DNA from: Dendrophyllia cribrosa
Lineage: Eukaryota; Cnidaria; Anthozoa; Scleractinia; Dendrophylliidae
Length of the DNA: 64,000 bases
Assembly: GCA_024195265.1 (NCBI GenBank)
Contig: JAJLRJ010000002.1
Span: 47,705,252-47,769,251 of the forward strand
Direction of reading: 5' to 3'
Part shown: in pieces, positions 48,358 to 61,015 of the stretch
How positions within the stretch are numbered: position 1 is the stretch's first letter
Layout: each line of letters begins with the position of its first letter
Translations under genes and position numbers: made by a program
The notes under the pieces: model-generated
What the model was told of the DNA's origin: nothing
The model's database searches: none
What the model saw: only the letters and a program-made list of their open reading frames with translations

Positions 48358-48370
48358 AAAATTTAAGGTT

Positions 48371-48867
48371 TACACGACACTCCGATACATGTAGATCTGA
48401 ACAAAGGGAATCGGCCTAGTAGTTTGCACACTAACAGACTTTCAACTTCCGTGCACTCGAGCAAAAACCTCGTGCACTCGACTGGAATTTTGACAGTTGG
48501 AAGCAAATTTATTCTAGTTTTTGAAAAGATTTTTTTTAGGAATCAAAAAAATGTTACATACCTGAAAACTTCAACGAAAGAGAGGTTATTCCTCAATCGA
48601 GACCTTCGCAACAAGCACCTTCACCCGACTTTTCATCTGAATTTCTCTGTCTCGTAACCGCGATCGCCATCAATTCTTTGCTTGTTGTGTGTATTTACTT
48701 GTCGTCTGCAATTTTGCAAGGTTTCATGGAATATGGTTACGGAACAAAGTCGCTAGGGCTCGAACAAGAGTAATGAATGAGTTTCCTCGAGGTCCCACTA
48801 CGGCACCCATATTGGTGACGTCATCAAGTATCCAGAAATGGTTATGGCCCGGAATGTTTAGAACTGT
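48371..48867. other. No recognisable gene
   Basis: Between the retroposed insert and R1 copy E. Nothing supported. Confidence 0.5.
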
Positions 48868-49648
48868 AAAATCCAAGTCTTGTTTTGTTTACATAAAATC
48901 GCTTTTCAACCTATGTAATGAATGAACAAACACATAAAAATGGACAACACAATCTTCTTTCAAAAAATTTTATTCAAATCTTCATAAGTTTATGTTTAAA
49001 AGCAAAACGCGAACCATAGCTCATCGAAGCCGAGATGTCTCCGATGAAAGAAATCAAAACAACTGAATTTAATTGAGCACGTTTATAAACAATTCTCCAA
49101 AACTAGCGAGAAGACAAAGAAAAAGTCAATCACAGATTGATATCAACATAAATTCCCATCAAAAATGTATTTTGTTTTACCTTTAAGTCCCTCCACTGTT
49201 TGGAAATTCTTGAAATCTGCGCTTCTTCAGTTGAATCTGAAATCCGAAGTGACAAACATCTCCCCGCATTGCTCCCATCCTCGAAACAAGATTTTATCCC
49301 TGAAAGCTCTTCTTTTTCCACTATAGCGGCTTCTGAGTATCCCTTAATTAGTATCCCTGCCTTGAGTGGCAAACCGCGAAAAAATGCAGGCGAATAACGA
49401 CTTTTATTTAAACGGGTTTTTCCGTTAAACACAGCAGTGTTTTCCCAGGTGATGTGAAATTGAAAAGATCCCGGTTGTTGTGTGGCGTCATACGCGCATT
49501 ATCCCTAAGCGACGGCGGCGACGGGCACACAACGCGCCCGCGAAACATTCCGCTAGCCATGACCATGAAAAATGACGGGCATGGGTTCTATGGTTCTCTG
49601 ATTCTATGAGTATGGTGCTCCGTGCGGGCCTTCGGCCCGCAGAACTCC
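48868..49648 (-). mobile_element. R1 element copy E (partial, divergent)
   Basis: Minus-strand R1 from its 5' GC hairpin (GCGGGCCTTCGGCCCGC) to about CAAGACTTGGATTTTAC; the 3' third is missing. Its middle replaces the segment after TTGTTTCGAGG with unrelated sequence (ATGGGAGCAATGCGGGGAGA) and then rejoins, a variant not seen in copies A-D. Confidence 0.75.
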
Positions 49649-49950
49649 GCAAAAATTTCAAATTTATCGGAACAATGCGGAGTTGCAAAATAACATTCAA
49701 TTAAACATTTTGATGCTTTTGGTAGCATTTTATGTTTTCTCACCGAAAAAGGTAAAAAAAACCACGCATTTTTATTCAAAAATGGTTTGACATCATGCTA
49801 TTTATGGCGTCATATCTCGTTATTAGCAACCGGTTGTCGCCAAACTTTGCCAACATGTGACTTAAGGATAAATGAACAGCTACTGAAGCCGACATGTGCT
49901 AATATTAAATTGTCTTGAAAAACTTGGAGAAAAACCTTAAGGGGGTGGCA
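49649..49950. mobile_element. Fragment of TTAA MITE family 2
   Basis: AAACATTTTGATGCTTTTGG, CGGTTGTCGCCAAACTTTGC and AACCTTAAGGGGGTGGCA match the interior of 31154-31746. Both true ends are missing; it is bounded by R1 copy E and the next MITE. Confidence 0.75.
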
Positions 49951-50128
49951 CCATGAGTAATAGGCAAAGAATTTGAAATATCATGTCGTTGTCGCGATAA
50001 AGAAAGTGAAGATAGACATAAACCATCCCTCAGCGAATACATGGCCAATACCATGTTAAAAGGTCTATCTTCACTTTCTTTGTCGCGACAACGACATGAT
50101 ATTTCAAATTCTTTGCCTATTACTCATG
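49951..50128. mobile_element. Palindromic MITE
   Basis: CCATGAGTAATAGGCAAAGA, TTTGAAATATCATGTCGTTG and GAAAGTGAAGATAGAC mirrored around a short loop at about 50020-50055. Confidence 0.8.
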
Positions 50129-50669
50129 GTCACGCGCCGTTGTGACGTGGGTCAATTGGCAAACATTTGGATTCGAGCTCTCATTGTTGCCATCACCACG
50201 TGCGATTTGGTAGAGAATTGGCGTTCGCGCTAGTTTTTCTATCTTTTTGCTGCTACACCGTGCTGACGAGACCCAACCAGGTCGAAACAGCTGTCGAGGG
50301 TTGCATTTTGGCTTTCAGTTTGGGCTCTATCATGTCGTTGTCGCGTTAATTGTTCTACGTAGTATCAGCTTTGCTCACTATTCTAACTAAATTAGTTACA
50401 AAATCAAATGGGCAAGGAAGCCTAAATAGAAGCCGGGGCTTATAAACTATAGGCTTCCTTGAACTATAGGGTAAACCATGCATATTAAGGGTACTGAATG
50501 AATAATTTGGATTATTTTTTTTAATTTAAAATTTAAAGTTAAACTTTGGATTAATGTTTTTATAAATTAAATATATATATTTTTTATTTCCTTAGACAAG
50601 AAACTTTACTCCAAATTGTCTCTTTCCACCCAGGTGTATAAATGCATGGGTACCATTCCAATATATTTA
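50129..50669. other. Stretch upstream of the paralogue exon 4
   Basis: Where exons 1-3 of the right SLC22 copy would be expected; none found. The ORF at 50167-50349 has no SLC22 features. AT-rich from 50500. Confidence 0.5.
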
Positions 50670-50806
50670 CTTAATCTGTGTTTTCCCATACTAATATTTT
50701 ATCGGGTAAAATAATATATTTTTTAAGGGCAACTAAAGTTGGTCTGAAACGGGAACGAAATATATCTCCCAATATGTCCTCGCTAACAGTTTTGATCTAA
50801 CTTTAG

Positions 50807-51046
50807 AGTGTTTCCCGAATCTTTGCGATGGCTGGTCACTCAAAGCCGTTTTGAGGATGCGCATGCAATTCTGATGAAATATGCTGAGAAGAGCTCCGCG
50901 AATGTGGACTCAGATACCCTCACCTCCATGCTGAAGAAATGCAAGGCAGCTGAGAGCCAAGTGAAGTCTGGGATCAAGAGGTCTCCGCTCGATCTCGTGC
51001 GTTCGCCGAGATTGCGAAAAAGATCACTGATTCTTTGCTATAACTG
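50807..51046 (+). CDS. Paralogue exon 4
   Basis: 240 bp between acceptor CTTTAG and donor GTAAGA. It encodes VFPESLRWLVTQSRFEDAHA and so on to LILCYNW. Seven of about 80 residues differ from the minus-strand exon, including the family-typical Glu (PES) in place of Lys. Confidence 0.85.
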
Positions 51047-51570
51047 GTAAGATTGTGCTGCCATGAAATTGAGTTGACAGAGGTGTAGATATAGCAATAC
51101 GCTCGATCTCTTAAACACGTTATAATTAAAAGTATTGTCTTTCCCTAAAAGAGTGGTATGCTAACTCAATTGTCCGCTTCATTCTCCATGAGAAGCAAAA
51201 CGCGGGAGGGCGCGCGAAAATCGCACAATGCACGTAAATCTGAAGGGGCCGTAGCACAACATCGTACAAATGTGACTGCGAATTTGAATATTACGGTAGT
51301 GTAGCAGTTCTAATTGTTTAAGGCGTCGCTGCTTCTGTTTTTGGGGCTAGGAGCCATTGTTTCTGTTGTTCGTTGTTTTATTCCCTCGAAGGGTTTGGAA
51401 CCAATGGTGTGAGACCTTACGAGAGTACATCGCCCGAACATTCTGGACCGTTAGCAGCAATAACTCAGGAAAGGAAAGGAAAAAGAAAAGAAAGGAAACG
51501 TGGCAGTGTACCGAAAACGGTGTCCAACTGAAACGATCTTTATTATGGTTTCCATGTTAGCTACAGCTGC

Positions 51571-52040
51571 ATGGATAATATGGAAACCATAATAAAGAAA
51601 CACGACCAAAAAATAAACAACGACACCCAGACAAAACCTCAAAAGAAATGTAATTGCGCAAAAAAAGACACCTGCGCACTCGAGAACAATTACCTTTCTA
51701 CCAGCGTAGTATACAATGCCTATGTCACAACTACTGAAAATACCGCCGAGAAAATCTACATTGGATTAACAGAAGGTACATTTTAAACAGCGATACTCTC
51801 AGCACGAGCTCTCCTTCCAGCACAGGAAATATGCCAATAGCACTGAACTTTCCAAACATATCTGGAATCTCAAAGACGCGAATGAAAACTGCAACATCAA
51901 ATGGACAATTCTCACATCAGCCGCTGCGTACAGCAACAAATCAAAAAGGTGCAACCATTGCCTTACCGAGAAAAAATTTCTTACCAAATTCGCCGGCTCC
52001 AACCTTCTAAACTAAAGATCAGAATTTATTTCCAAATGCC
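51571..52040 (+). pseudogene. Retroelement GIY-YIG endonuclease fragment (second type)
   Basis: Frame pieces give TKPQKKCNCAKKDTCALENN, STSVVYNAYVTTTENTAEKI, YIGLTEGTF, stop, then KQRYSQHELSFQHRKYANST, ELSKHIWNLKD, KWTILTSAAAYSN and CNHCLTEKKFLTKFAGSN. VVYNAYV...KIYIGLTEGTF...R is a GIY-YIG core with a trailing Cys-x-x-Cys segment, as in retroelement-encoded proteins common in cnidarian genomes. It has a stop and at least one frame change, with no RT upstream. Confidence 0.65.
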
Positions 52041-52234
52041 GACACGCAAACAAATACTTACTAATGAACATCAAAGGCCATATTACTTGAAGAATACAAT
52101 GAAACTCGCATATCTTAGCTTACTACATGCATAAAATTATTATTGTTATTGTTATAAATAGGATTTTTCAAAGATATATTTTTCGTTGCAATAAAGCCTG
52201 TCTGAAGATCGCACCAGCGTGAAACTCAGAGTAA

Positions 52235-53545
52235 TAGCGGAGCCTAGCCGGGCCGAAGGCCCGGCTGCGGAGCCCCATACTCATAGAACCTATGCCCTCA
52301 TTTTTCATGGTCATGGCTAGCGGAATGTTTCGCGGGCGCTGTCTGCAACAAAAACATGTGTGTCGGAGATGTGTGTCGCGCAAGGCTAGCGCGCATGCGC
52401 GTATGACGCCACACAACATCCGGGATCTTAGCGGAGGACTAGCTCGCGGGCGCGTATGACGTCGCAAAATATGCGCGTACGAAACCATGTTGAAACCAAA
52501 GCGAGGCTTTTTTTTCGCGCGGTTACACGGCCGAATGTCACGTCAGCTGGGAAAACACTTTGATGTTTTGCTGTGTTTACTGAGCGGAGAAAACGGTTTA
52601 AATTAAAGTCGTTATTTTCCTGCATTTTTTCGTGGTTTGCTACTCAAGACAGGGATGCTAATTAAGGGATACTCAGAAGCCGCTTTAGTGGAAAAAGAAG
52701 AGCTTTCAGGGATAAAATCTTGCTTCGAGGAACTATATACGTTTTTAGCAATGCGAGAGATGGGTTCGTTTTACGGATTTCAGCACCAAAGCGGAGATTT
52801 AAAGAATTTCCAAGCACAGTAGTCGCCGGAGGGACTTAAAGGTAAAACAAATTACATTTTTCGATGGAAATTTATCTAGATATCAATCTGTGATTGACTT
52901 TTTGTTAATGTGTTCTCGTTAGTTTTGGAGAATTGTTTTTAAACGTGTAGCTTAAATTCAGTTGTATTAATTTCTTGAATTTCATCGAAGACACGGCTCG
53001 GCCTCGATGCGCGTTTTCCGTTTTGCTTTTCAACATAAACTAATGGAGATTTGAATAAAATTTATCGAAAGAAGATTGTGTTGTCCATTTTTATGTGTTT
53101 GTTCATTCATTACATAGGTTGAAAAGCGATTTTATGTAAACAAAACAAGACTTGAATTTTATTAAGCTTATAGTTCTAACTTCACTCGCGTGGCCGTATG
53201 CAAATATGTTTGTATTTTTGGCAATTTTGATTTCCAAATCAGTTTCTCAGGCATTTTTTGACAAGCTATTATTGTATTTTTTAACAGTAGTCGTAATAGT
53301 TATTCTAGACGGAGAAAAATTTGTTTTTGTGATTAACTTTTGTACGGTCTAAATGTACTGTGCAGACGGTCGGGTAATACTGTTTTTGAGAATTGCTAAA
53401 ATTGAAAAATAGCCCGGTCGTCAATATTAATCTTAATTCTTGTGCTTCCGACCTTTCACCTATTAGTTAAGTTTTATCTTAGTTAAGCTTGTACAGAGGG
53501 TCTTCAGAGGGCGCCGCTGTTAGGCTAAGCCTAACTATATATATT
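52235..53545 (+). mobile_element. R1 element copy C
   Basis: Full length, with a perfect GC hairpin CCGGGCCGAAGGCCCGG at the 5' end. Its 3' end ACTATATATATTA runs directly into the TAGCGGAGC start of copy D. Confidence 0.85.
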
Positions 53546-54873
53546 AGCGGAGCCTAGCCGGGCCGAAGGCCCGGCTGCGGAGCCCCATACTCATAGCGGA
53601 GCACTAGCCGGGCCGAAGGCCCGGCTGCGGAGCACCATACTCATAGAACCTATGCCCTCATTTTTCATGGTCATGGCTAGCGGAATGTTTCGCGGGCGCT
53701 GTCTGCAACAAAAACATGTGTGTCGGAGATGTGTGTCGCGCAAGGCTAGCGCGCATGCGCGTATGACGCCACACAACATCCGGGATCTTAGCGGAGGACT
53801 AGCTCGCGGGCGCGTATGACGTCGCAAAATATGCGCGTACGACGTCATGTTGAAACCAAAGCGAGGCTTTTTTTTCGCGCGGTTACACGGCCGAATGTCA
53901 CATCAGCTGCGAAAACACTTTGATGTTTTGCTGTGTTTACTGAGCGGATAAAACGGTTTAAATTAAAGTCGTTATTTTCCTGCATTTTTTCGTGGTTTGC
54001 TACTCAAGACAGGGATGCTAATTAAGGGATACTCAGGAGCCGCTTTAGTGGAAAAAGAAGAGCTTTCAGGGATAAAATCTTGCTTCGAGGAACTATATAC
54101 GTTTTTAGCAATGCGAGAGATGGGTTCGTTTTACGGATTTCAGCACCAAAGCGGAGATTTAAAGAATTTCCAAGCACAGTAGTCGCCGGAGGGACTTAAA
54201 GGTAAAACAAATTACATTTTTCGATGGAAATTTATCTAGATATCAATCTGTGATTGACTTTTTGTTAATGTGTTCTCGTTAGTTTTGGAGAATTGTTTTT
54301 AAACGTGTAGCTTAAATTCAGTTGTATTAATTTCTTGAATTTCATCGAAGACACGGCTCGGCCTCGATGCGCGTTTTCCGTTTTGCTTTTCAACATAAAC
54401 TAATGGAGATTTGAATAAAATTTATCGAAAGAAGATTGTGTTGTCCATTTTTATGTGTTTGTTCATTTTATGTAAACAAAACAAGACTTGAATTTTATTA
54501 TAGTTCTAACTTCACTCGCGTGGCCGTATGCAAATATGTTTGTATTTTTGGCAATTTTGATTTCCAAATCAGTTTCTCAGGCATTTTTTGACAAGCTATT
54601 ATTGTATTTTTTAACAGTAGTCGTAATAGTTATTCTAGACGGAGAAAAAGTTGTTTTTGTGAACTTTTGTACGGTCTAAATGTACTGTGCAGACGGTCGG
54701 GTAATACTGTTTTTGAGAATTGCTAAAATTGAAAAATAGCCCGGTCGTCAATATTAATCTTAATTCTTGTGCTTCCGACCTTTCACCTATTAGTTAAGTT
54801 TCATCTTAGTTAAGCTTGTTCAGAGGGTCTTCAGAGGGCGCCGCTGTTAGGCTAAGCCTAACTATATATATTA
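53545..54873 (+). mobile_element. R1 element copy D, tandem with C
   Basis: Head-to-tail with copy C. The first 49 bp of the element are present twice (starts at 53545 and 53594). Very close to copy C throughout, including shared small deletions, so C and D are probably a recent duplication. Confidence 0.85.
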
Positions 54874-55374
54874 GAAAAAACATGTCCGTCTCTGACTTTA
54901 CCAAATACAGTACATGTATATGGCTCATGCTTTGTTGAGCACTCTATCTGGAGTGTACCACTGTCGCTAGCGCGCATGCGTAGTTCACTAGTTTACAGTT
55001 TTCTGTCATGGTACGATGATACCACATGTGTTGGATCATCTGAGGTGGTTATATTATTTAGCTTATTTTGGCTCAACTACCACCGAATTTAAAGTAAAGG
55101 TGGTCAGACACTAGAGGTCATGTAGCAGGGATATGTCGCAGCGACATGTAGCAGCAACAAAAAATTGTGTAGTACACACTGAGGGACATGTAGCAGAGAC
55201 ATGTAGCGGGGAAAAAGTCATAGCGCTTGCACACCACATGAAAATGTCGCGGGGATTTCTCTCAGGGACATGTTGCACCGACACGTCCCCTCGTGTGAAC
55301 GGATACTATCATAATTGTGCAACTCCAATTTTGGGGACATTTTGTCCCCGCCACGTGTCCCATGAGCACATTCA
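54874..55374. repeat. Repeat-rich stretch with GGGACATGT words
   Basis: From about 55115 to 55370, direct and inverted GGGACATGTAGC / GGACATTTTGTCCC / CATGTCGC words suggest a decayed inverted-repeat element. No gene. Confidence 0.45.
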
Positions 55375-55429
55375 GTGCCATCGTACGCCAATATTTTCAT
55401 GGGGGGAATAGAGACCAAATTATTTCAGC

Positions 55430-56366
55430 AGGCGCCCGTTAAACCTGTCTTTTGGCGTAGATTTATTGACGATGTTTTTTTCATTTGGACGGAAGGGGAG
55501 GAAAGTCTTAAGGAATTTATAGGACTCATGAATACGTTTCATGATACTATTAAATTCACTTTTAGTTGGTCGGATAGTCAGGTTAACTTCTTGGATGTTA
55601 ATGTAATGTTAAATAACGGGGTTATCTCTACAGATTTGTTTAGTAAACCTACAGATAAACACCAATATCTATTTCATAACTCGTGCCACCCTAACTCATG
55701 TAAAAAGGGTATTTCCTTTGGTCAGGCACTCAGGATACGCCGCATTTGTTCTACGGATGAGTTATTTGAAAAACGGGATAATGAACTTTGCGGGTATTTA
55801 ATTAAAAGGGGTTATAACGCTGAGTATGTTAGAGGGGAGATAGATCGGGCTAGGAGAGTTCCAAGGGAGGAAACCCTTAGGGATAAGCAGCCAGTAACTA
55901 ATCAACGGATTCCGTTTGTGGCTACTTTTATCTGGCGCTTCCCAATATTGCTAAAATTTTGCACAGGCTTCAACCAGTTTTGCAGTCCTCTAGACGTTGC
56001 CAAGGAGCCATAGGGCAGGTCCCCATGGTGGCGTTTCGCAGGCCCAAGTGCCTTAAGGACATTTTGGTCCACTCGGATCTTAAAACGCTAGAACCTGATA
56101 GGAGTTGTAGAGGTTGCGGGGATCGACGTTGTAGGGTTTGTGACTTCCTGGTCGAGGGCACCGGTTTTAAAAGTAATGTTACTGGGAGGGAATTCGTTAT
56201 TAATTTTAAGTTAGACTGTAATTCAGATCACGTTGTTTACTTGTTATCATGCGCAAGGTGTGAATTGCAGTACGTAGGATCTACCATTAATAAGTTTAGA
56301 ACTAGGTTTAATAACCATAAATCTAGACTTAATGCCCACAGAAGGCTATCTGCTGATATTAAGTTT
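55430..56366 (+). pseudogene. Penelope-like RT/GIY-YIG, front part (split by insertion)
   Basis: PVFWRRFIDDVFFIWTEGEE includes the RT catalytic FIDDVF (palm motif with the paired Asp), then VNFLDVNVMLNNGVISTDLF, KPTDKHQYL, CHPNSCKKGISFGQALRIRR. A frameshift near 55940 leads to LQPVLQSSRRC, MVAFRRPKCLKDIL, Cys motif CRGCGDRRCRVC, and GIY-YIG (DHVVYLLSCARCELQYVGST). It ends at LNAHRRLSADIK where a 3.1 kb element is inserted. The only copy in the window that retains the RT active-site region. Confidence 0.8.
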
Positions 56367-59300
56367 TTATTACTCATGCGCGTAGCGGCATGAGTTATAA
56401 AATGGGCTTCGTTTTTCTTTTTATTCTTTTTATTTTTTGTGTCACGATTTTGCATGCAAATTTATTCACGCATATTTTAAATTGTGTATTTCCGGTTCAC
56501 AGCTTTGATTTTTACACTTCCGGTTTAGTGACTTCCGGCTACTCTCACTTCCGGCAAAACATCGTTACTGAAGTGTCACGACAGCGTCTCCTACAACCCT
56601 ACTCACATCAGTAATGTTCACGTCAGGTATATATTATCTTCACAACTCAAGTAGTTTAAGGCCTGGGTCAAGGGCTTTGGCCAGGAAAAAACGGTTTATT
56701 CGTAATAACTTTTACAAACGGAATGGAACTGAATCGAAATTTGGCTCATAGAAAGATATTATCGTCCTTAACATTTTTAAGTATAATAAGTTTTGGCATA
56801 GGTCACGTGACATGTCACGTGGCCATTTTTCTTAAAAATGCAAATATTTGACGAATTGGAGACGGGTTTAAGAGAAAACATCAAATAAAAATGCTTTTCT
56901 GATGCAGATTAAATATATCCAGCCCTTCACGTTTGGAATGAGTGTCCATTAATCTCTTAAAAAAAATTATGAGGACAAAGGTCATTTTTCAGTCCAAAAT
57001 TCAACCTATAATTATTTATAACTGTAATATAAAGACTCGAGGACAATCATTCCAAACGTAGAAGGTTAAATATGTTAAACCTCCATCGGAAAAGCTAATT
57101 TATTTAACTATACAAAGAAAATTCGCTACCAAATCGCCGATTTACGTAATTTTAAAATTTTGATCACGTGACATGTCACGTGACCAAAATTTTGCGTTAA
57201 GGCAAAAGAAAACATCAAGATTAACATTCAGGGAAAATTTCATTTTGATCTAGGTTTTCTCGGTGAAGATATTAAGTGTCAACCATATTTTCCGAACACA
57301 CTTTAAACCCAGGCCTTAAACTGCTTGAGAACAATGACTGGCTTCATTGTGGTACAGCCTTCATTTATAAAACATTCAATAGTAACGTGGTTTGCAGGTA
57401 CGATGACTGAATTCTCCATGTCGGACGTCTTCTTATCTTGTTTAAATTTTTAAAATTTAAATTGCTTCTTTTCTTATGGTACATTGAAGTATAAAACAAA
57501 TGTTTGATACGCATGCGCATGACAAACATTTTCCGTCATTTGGTCTTTTTGGTGTATAAGTCAGTCCTGTATTTCTCCCACAGATGTGAACGTTGCTTTG
57601 ATACACAGCATACAACTTGAAGCCGAATTTGTCGCGATTCTGAAAAAACTAAGAGCTATTTTTAATCAGAGTTCTTCCGAGGCAAAAATGTCAAAGATCG
57701 ATCTCTCGCACTCGCAATTTATTTCCCGTTTTACTGCCGATTCTTTGTAATGTCTGTATTGGAGCAGTCCTCGCTGCCTGTGGTGAGTAATTTCAAGACT
57801 TTTTTCAAGAAAGAACAATAGAAACACACGGCAAAACAGCGTCGTTACTTCAACCCATCAGATTTAATAAAACATCTGGACTTTGGGACTGGACTTCTGT
57901 GGATTATGGACTAGGGAATGCGTGTCATATTAATGTAGATTTTTACTGACTTTATTGCTTTTTGTGGTTACTAGGTTACTAGTAACCACTATGCTGTCAC
58001 CTGTGTAAGTAAGTCCGACTTTCCGAAGCGCGAAGTTGTGCCAAGTTCACCCGATTGCTGTACGATGAGACAGTTCTGATAGCTTCGGATTAGACGACTC
58101 GATTGTCAAGGCAGTTCTGTTTGTACGTGCGCGCTTTGGATTCGTGGAAAAGGTAAACGGAGCTTTCTCGTTATTTTTACTGCTTTACCAAGCACAGCTT
58201 TCACCAAATGTGGCCAAGTATTGTTTTCAAATATTATTTTAGGTATTTTCGTGGTTTGGAAAAAGGTTTAAGTGAAAAATCGAGCTGTGAATCGAAGTGT
58301 TTGTTAGCAGACCATGAGCTATCCGAACTCATGATTCAAACGCCGCCAGCATTTCATTTCTGTACCTTTGACCATTCAGAACTGTTTTTTTTTATTAGCG
58401 AAAGCATTATTATACGAATCATTTTTCCGGATAAGATTGGCATTCTATTACACAGGAAAAGTCGGCGATTTTAGAAAGTATAATAAAAATAGGTTGCTGA
58501 ATTGAATTATTTTGTGATGTTTATTATATTTTCGCAGACGCTAGCTGGTTCCTCGCAGTAATTGGAATACAATATATCGCCAAGACCTCCAGAAGCAGAA
58601 AATCACTGAATTCTGAAAAGTGTTTGACTCTTTTAATCAAAGGAAAGACATTTTCATTCAAGGAAATATGAGTTTCATTCAAAAGTTTTGACCTTTTATA
58701 GAAAATATATTTTAGATTCAGTGATTATAAAAACAGCTTGATATCAAATTACATTTGACATAAAATTTGCACAAAGCAAAATTGTGTATTTGCGACAACA
58801 CTTTGAAGAAACTGTGAAGCTTGGAAAAAACTTATTACAGATGGCAAAATCAAAGCATTTTTTTAAAGAACCAGCTTTAAGTTATGGAAACATTTCATTT
58901 CGATTTGGTCTTAAAATCACGGAAAGATTTTAGTGAATGCGTCACGCAACGTTTATTTACAAAATGTTTGACCAATTCATAGCAATTCTCACCAAAGATT
59001 TGAAATCTTTAAAAAAATCCCGGATCTCCTGAATGCGATTTCCTGTTTATTTAGGGCCTACAAAAAGTTAATGGCCATCTGGGCAGGAGGGGGTATCTGG
59101 GTTAAAAATCAAGGTGCGAGGGTTGGTCGGCCTGGCCGGGAAATCCGGGCGGGGGAGGGGTAAAAAAATATTGCATCCGTCGGAGGGGGGGGGGGGGGGG
59201 GATTTTTTCTGGAATAACCCATTTTACACTGGTTGCATGCGATTAAATAACACAGGAAAACTAAATCTTTATATTGATTATCAAATTTCTTTTTACAGCA

Positions 59301-59499
59301 TGTCATCTACTGCCTATTTTTTTAAGTAGTCTTTTCAAATGTAACAGAAATAATTCACAGCTTGGAAAGTTATAGACGAGTGTGGATTTGATCGGAATCA
59401 ATAAATTAAATATTAAAAGCGAGCACAGAAAAATTGGTAACTTTAATCGCGCGTCTTAGAGTCTCTTGCGCATGAGTATAGGCTAAGTGTAGCCTCTTG
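56367..59499. mobile_element. 3.1 kb insertion splitting the Penelope-like gene
   Basis: Bounded by TTAAGTTT at 56359-56366 and 59500-59507 (possible 8 bp target duplication). Near the ends are inverted words TACTCATGCGC and GCGCATGAGTA. The interior holds a smaller MITE (56644-57322) and no recognised ORF; 58208-58474 is an 88-residue frame without known features. An 8 bp duplication would fit hAT-type elements, but the type is not established. Confidence 0.55.
56644..57322. mobile_element. MITE nested in the 3.1 kb insertion
   Basis: CTCAAGTAGTTTAAGGCCTG and its complement GGCCTTAAACTGCTTGAG. Inside are two copies of the palindrome GTCACGTGACATGTCACGTG (at about 56802 and 57164), each with two CACGTG E-box cores. 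Confidence 0.7.
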
Positions 59500-59890
59500 T
59501 TAAGTTTATAAGCATTTCAATCAGTTGGATCATAATGGTTTGGATGATGTTAGAATTCAGCGAATTGATAAATGTACAGTGGAACAATATCTTACTGAGC
59601 GGGCGAGAGGCCCAGTGGGCTTACCGGCTTCGGTCTATTTACCCACAGGGTTTGAATAGTGACGCCTTTTTTGGTAGTAGGAACCCTAGAAGGGATGTAT
59701 TTTAGAATCATTTCCGCTATATTGTTGTAACGCGCGCGCTTGATAGCGCGCGTGCATATTGAACTGTATTGTAACATTAGCGTCTCGCATTAGCAAACGC
59801 GCATTTAGTAACGGTTTTAACCGCTGTAAATCAGTTGCCCTGATGAAGTCTTTTGTAATAAAGACGAAATATCGGCAAAGTCGAATTTTC
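59500..59890 (+). pseudogene. Penelope-like gene, C-terminal part and 3' end
   Basis: Continues the GIY-YIG protein after the insertion: VYKHFNQLDHNGLDDVRIQR, a frame change, then the GLNSDAFFG-type ending near 59660-59703. Then come GCGCGC blocks and the terminal motif CTGATGA (59840-59846) ... GAAA (59866-59869). A TA-rich tract follows at about 59960-59980. Confidence 0.75.
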
Positions 59891-60932
59891 CAGTTTGTGA
59901 TTGTGTTATAAGTTTGTCTGGATTTAATATCACGACAAGGATGTTTTTGATGAAAGTTATATAATAATATATATATATACCTGATTTTTTGAAAAGCGGG
60001 CTTATGCACAAATGACACTTATTCAGCTGAACTACCTAATTTTGCTGGCCAACACAAGAAATTTGTACACTTCTTACCATCTTATGCTGTGGAACAAGGC
60101 ACCTGCTTCTTAAAATGCTGCTGGCCATTTCAGATTCCTCAAAATAATAAACTCTCAGCCATAACCACCTGCAATAATTATTATAAGGGAGAAAGTGACA
60201 AAAAAATACCAATTATTTCCCTACACCCCCTCCTCGCCACGCCCAGTTCCAGCTTGCCGCTGGACATGTCACCTGTCTTGGAGGGCAAGGGGATTGAGGG
60301 GGGCAAATCACGATGATTATAAGATCTATGTTGAGTGCACTAGAGCCAAGACTAGCTTGGTCTCAGTGAACTTGACTTATTAAGAAATATCACGTCACAG
60401 AGTGAAACGGGAGTTTTGAGCAACCCCCCCCCCCCCCCCCCCCCCCTGGATTAAGTCCGAGGGAACGCAAATGCATTTCCTCAGTTAGTCATACTCCCGT
60501 AGCTTCCCCCACTATTCTTTGACGGAGCCCCCCCCCCCCTTGGAAAATAGTCTCCCGGGACAGGGTGGCTCGCGGAGAACAAATTAGTGATTCGTTTTCA
60601 AAATTCCAGCTGTTTATCTCAAGATAATTCACCTGCTCACAACATTGAGATCATATTTTCTGTAAAAGAACTCCTTCTCCACTGGACTTCATTATGCAGG
60701 TGCAAGCTGGTTTAATTAATGCATGGCTCGCACTGTGTAAAGTTCAATAGACGCATACTGATCTTTTGACTTGCGACTGTACAATTTGGGACCCCCTTTT
60801 CAAAACTCCAGCTATATATATATATATACTGTATACACTCGTTTTCAAAAAGGTTGACGTTTCGGAAATATATATAACTATATATACCTTTTGTATTCCC
60901 ATCAAAAACGCCACCTATTATTACAATGTGTC

Positions 60933-60964
<32 letters not shown>

Positions 60965-61000
60965 ATACATACACTTATCAGGGCCGTTTATTTTAGTTCC
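59891..61000. other. Simple-sequence-rich intron stretch
   Basis: Contains poly-C runs at 60424-60446 and 60529-60539 and (TA)n tracts near 60815-60828 and 60933-60966. No gene recognised; exon 5 of the paralogue follows. Confidence 0.6.
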
Positions 61001-61015
61001 TTTTTTGTTCGCCAG

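Noticed and set aside
50167..50349. Possible replacement first exon for the right SLC22 copy
   Set aside because: One hydrophobic stretch but no ATG at the nominal start, no SLC22 signature and no clear donor.
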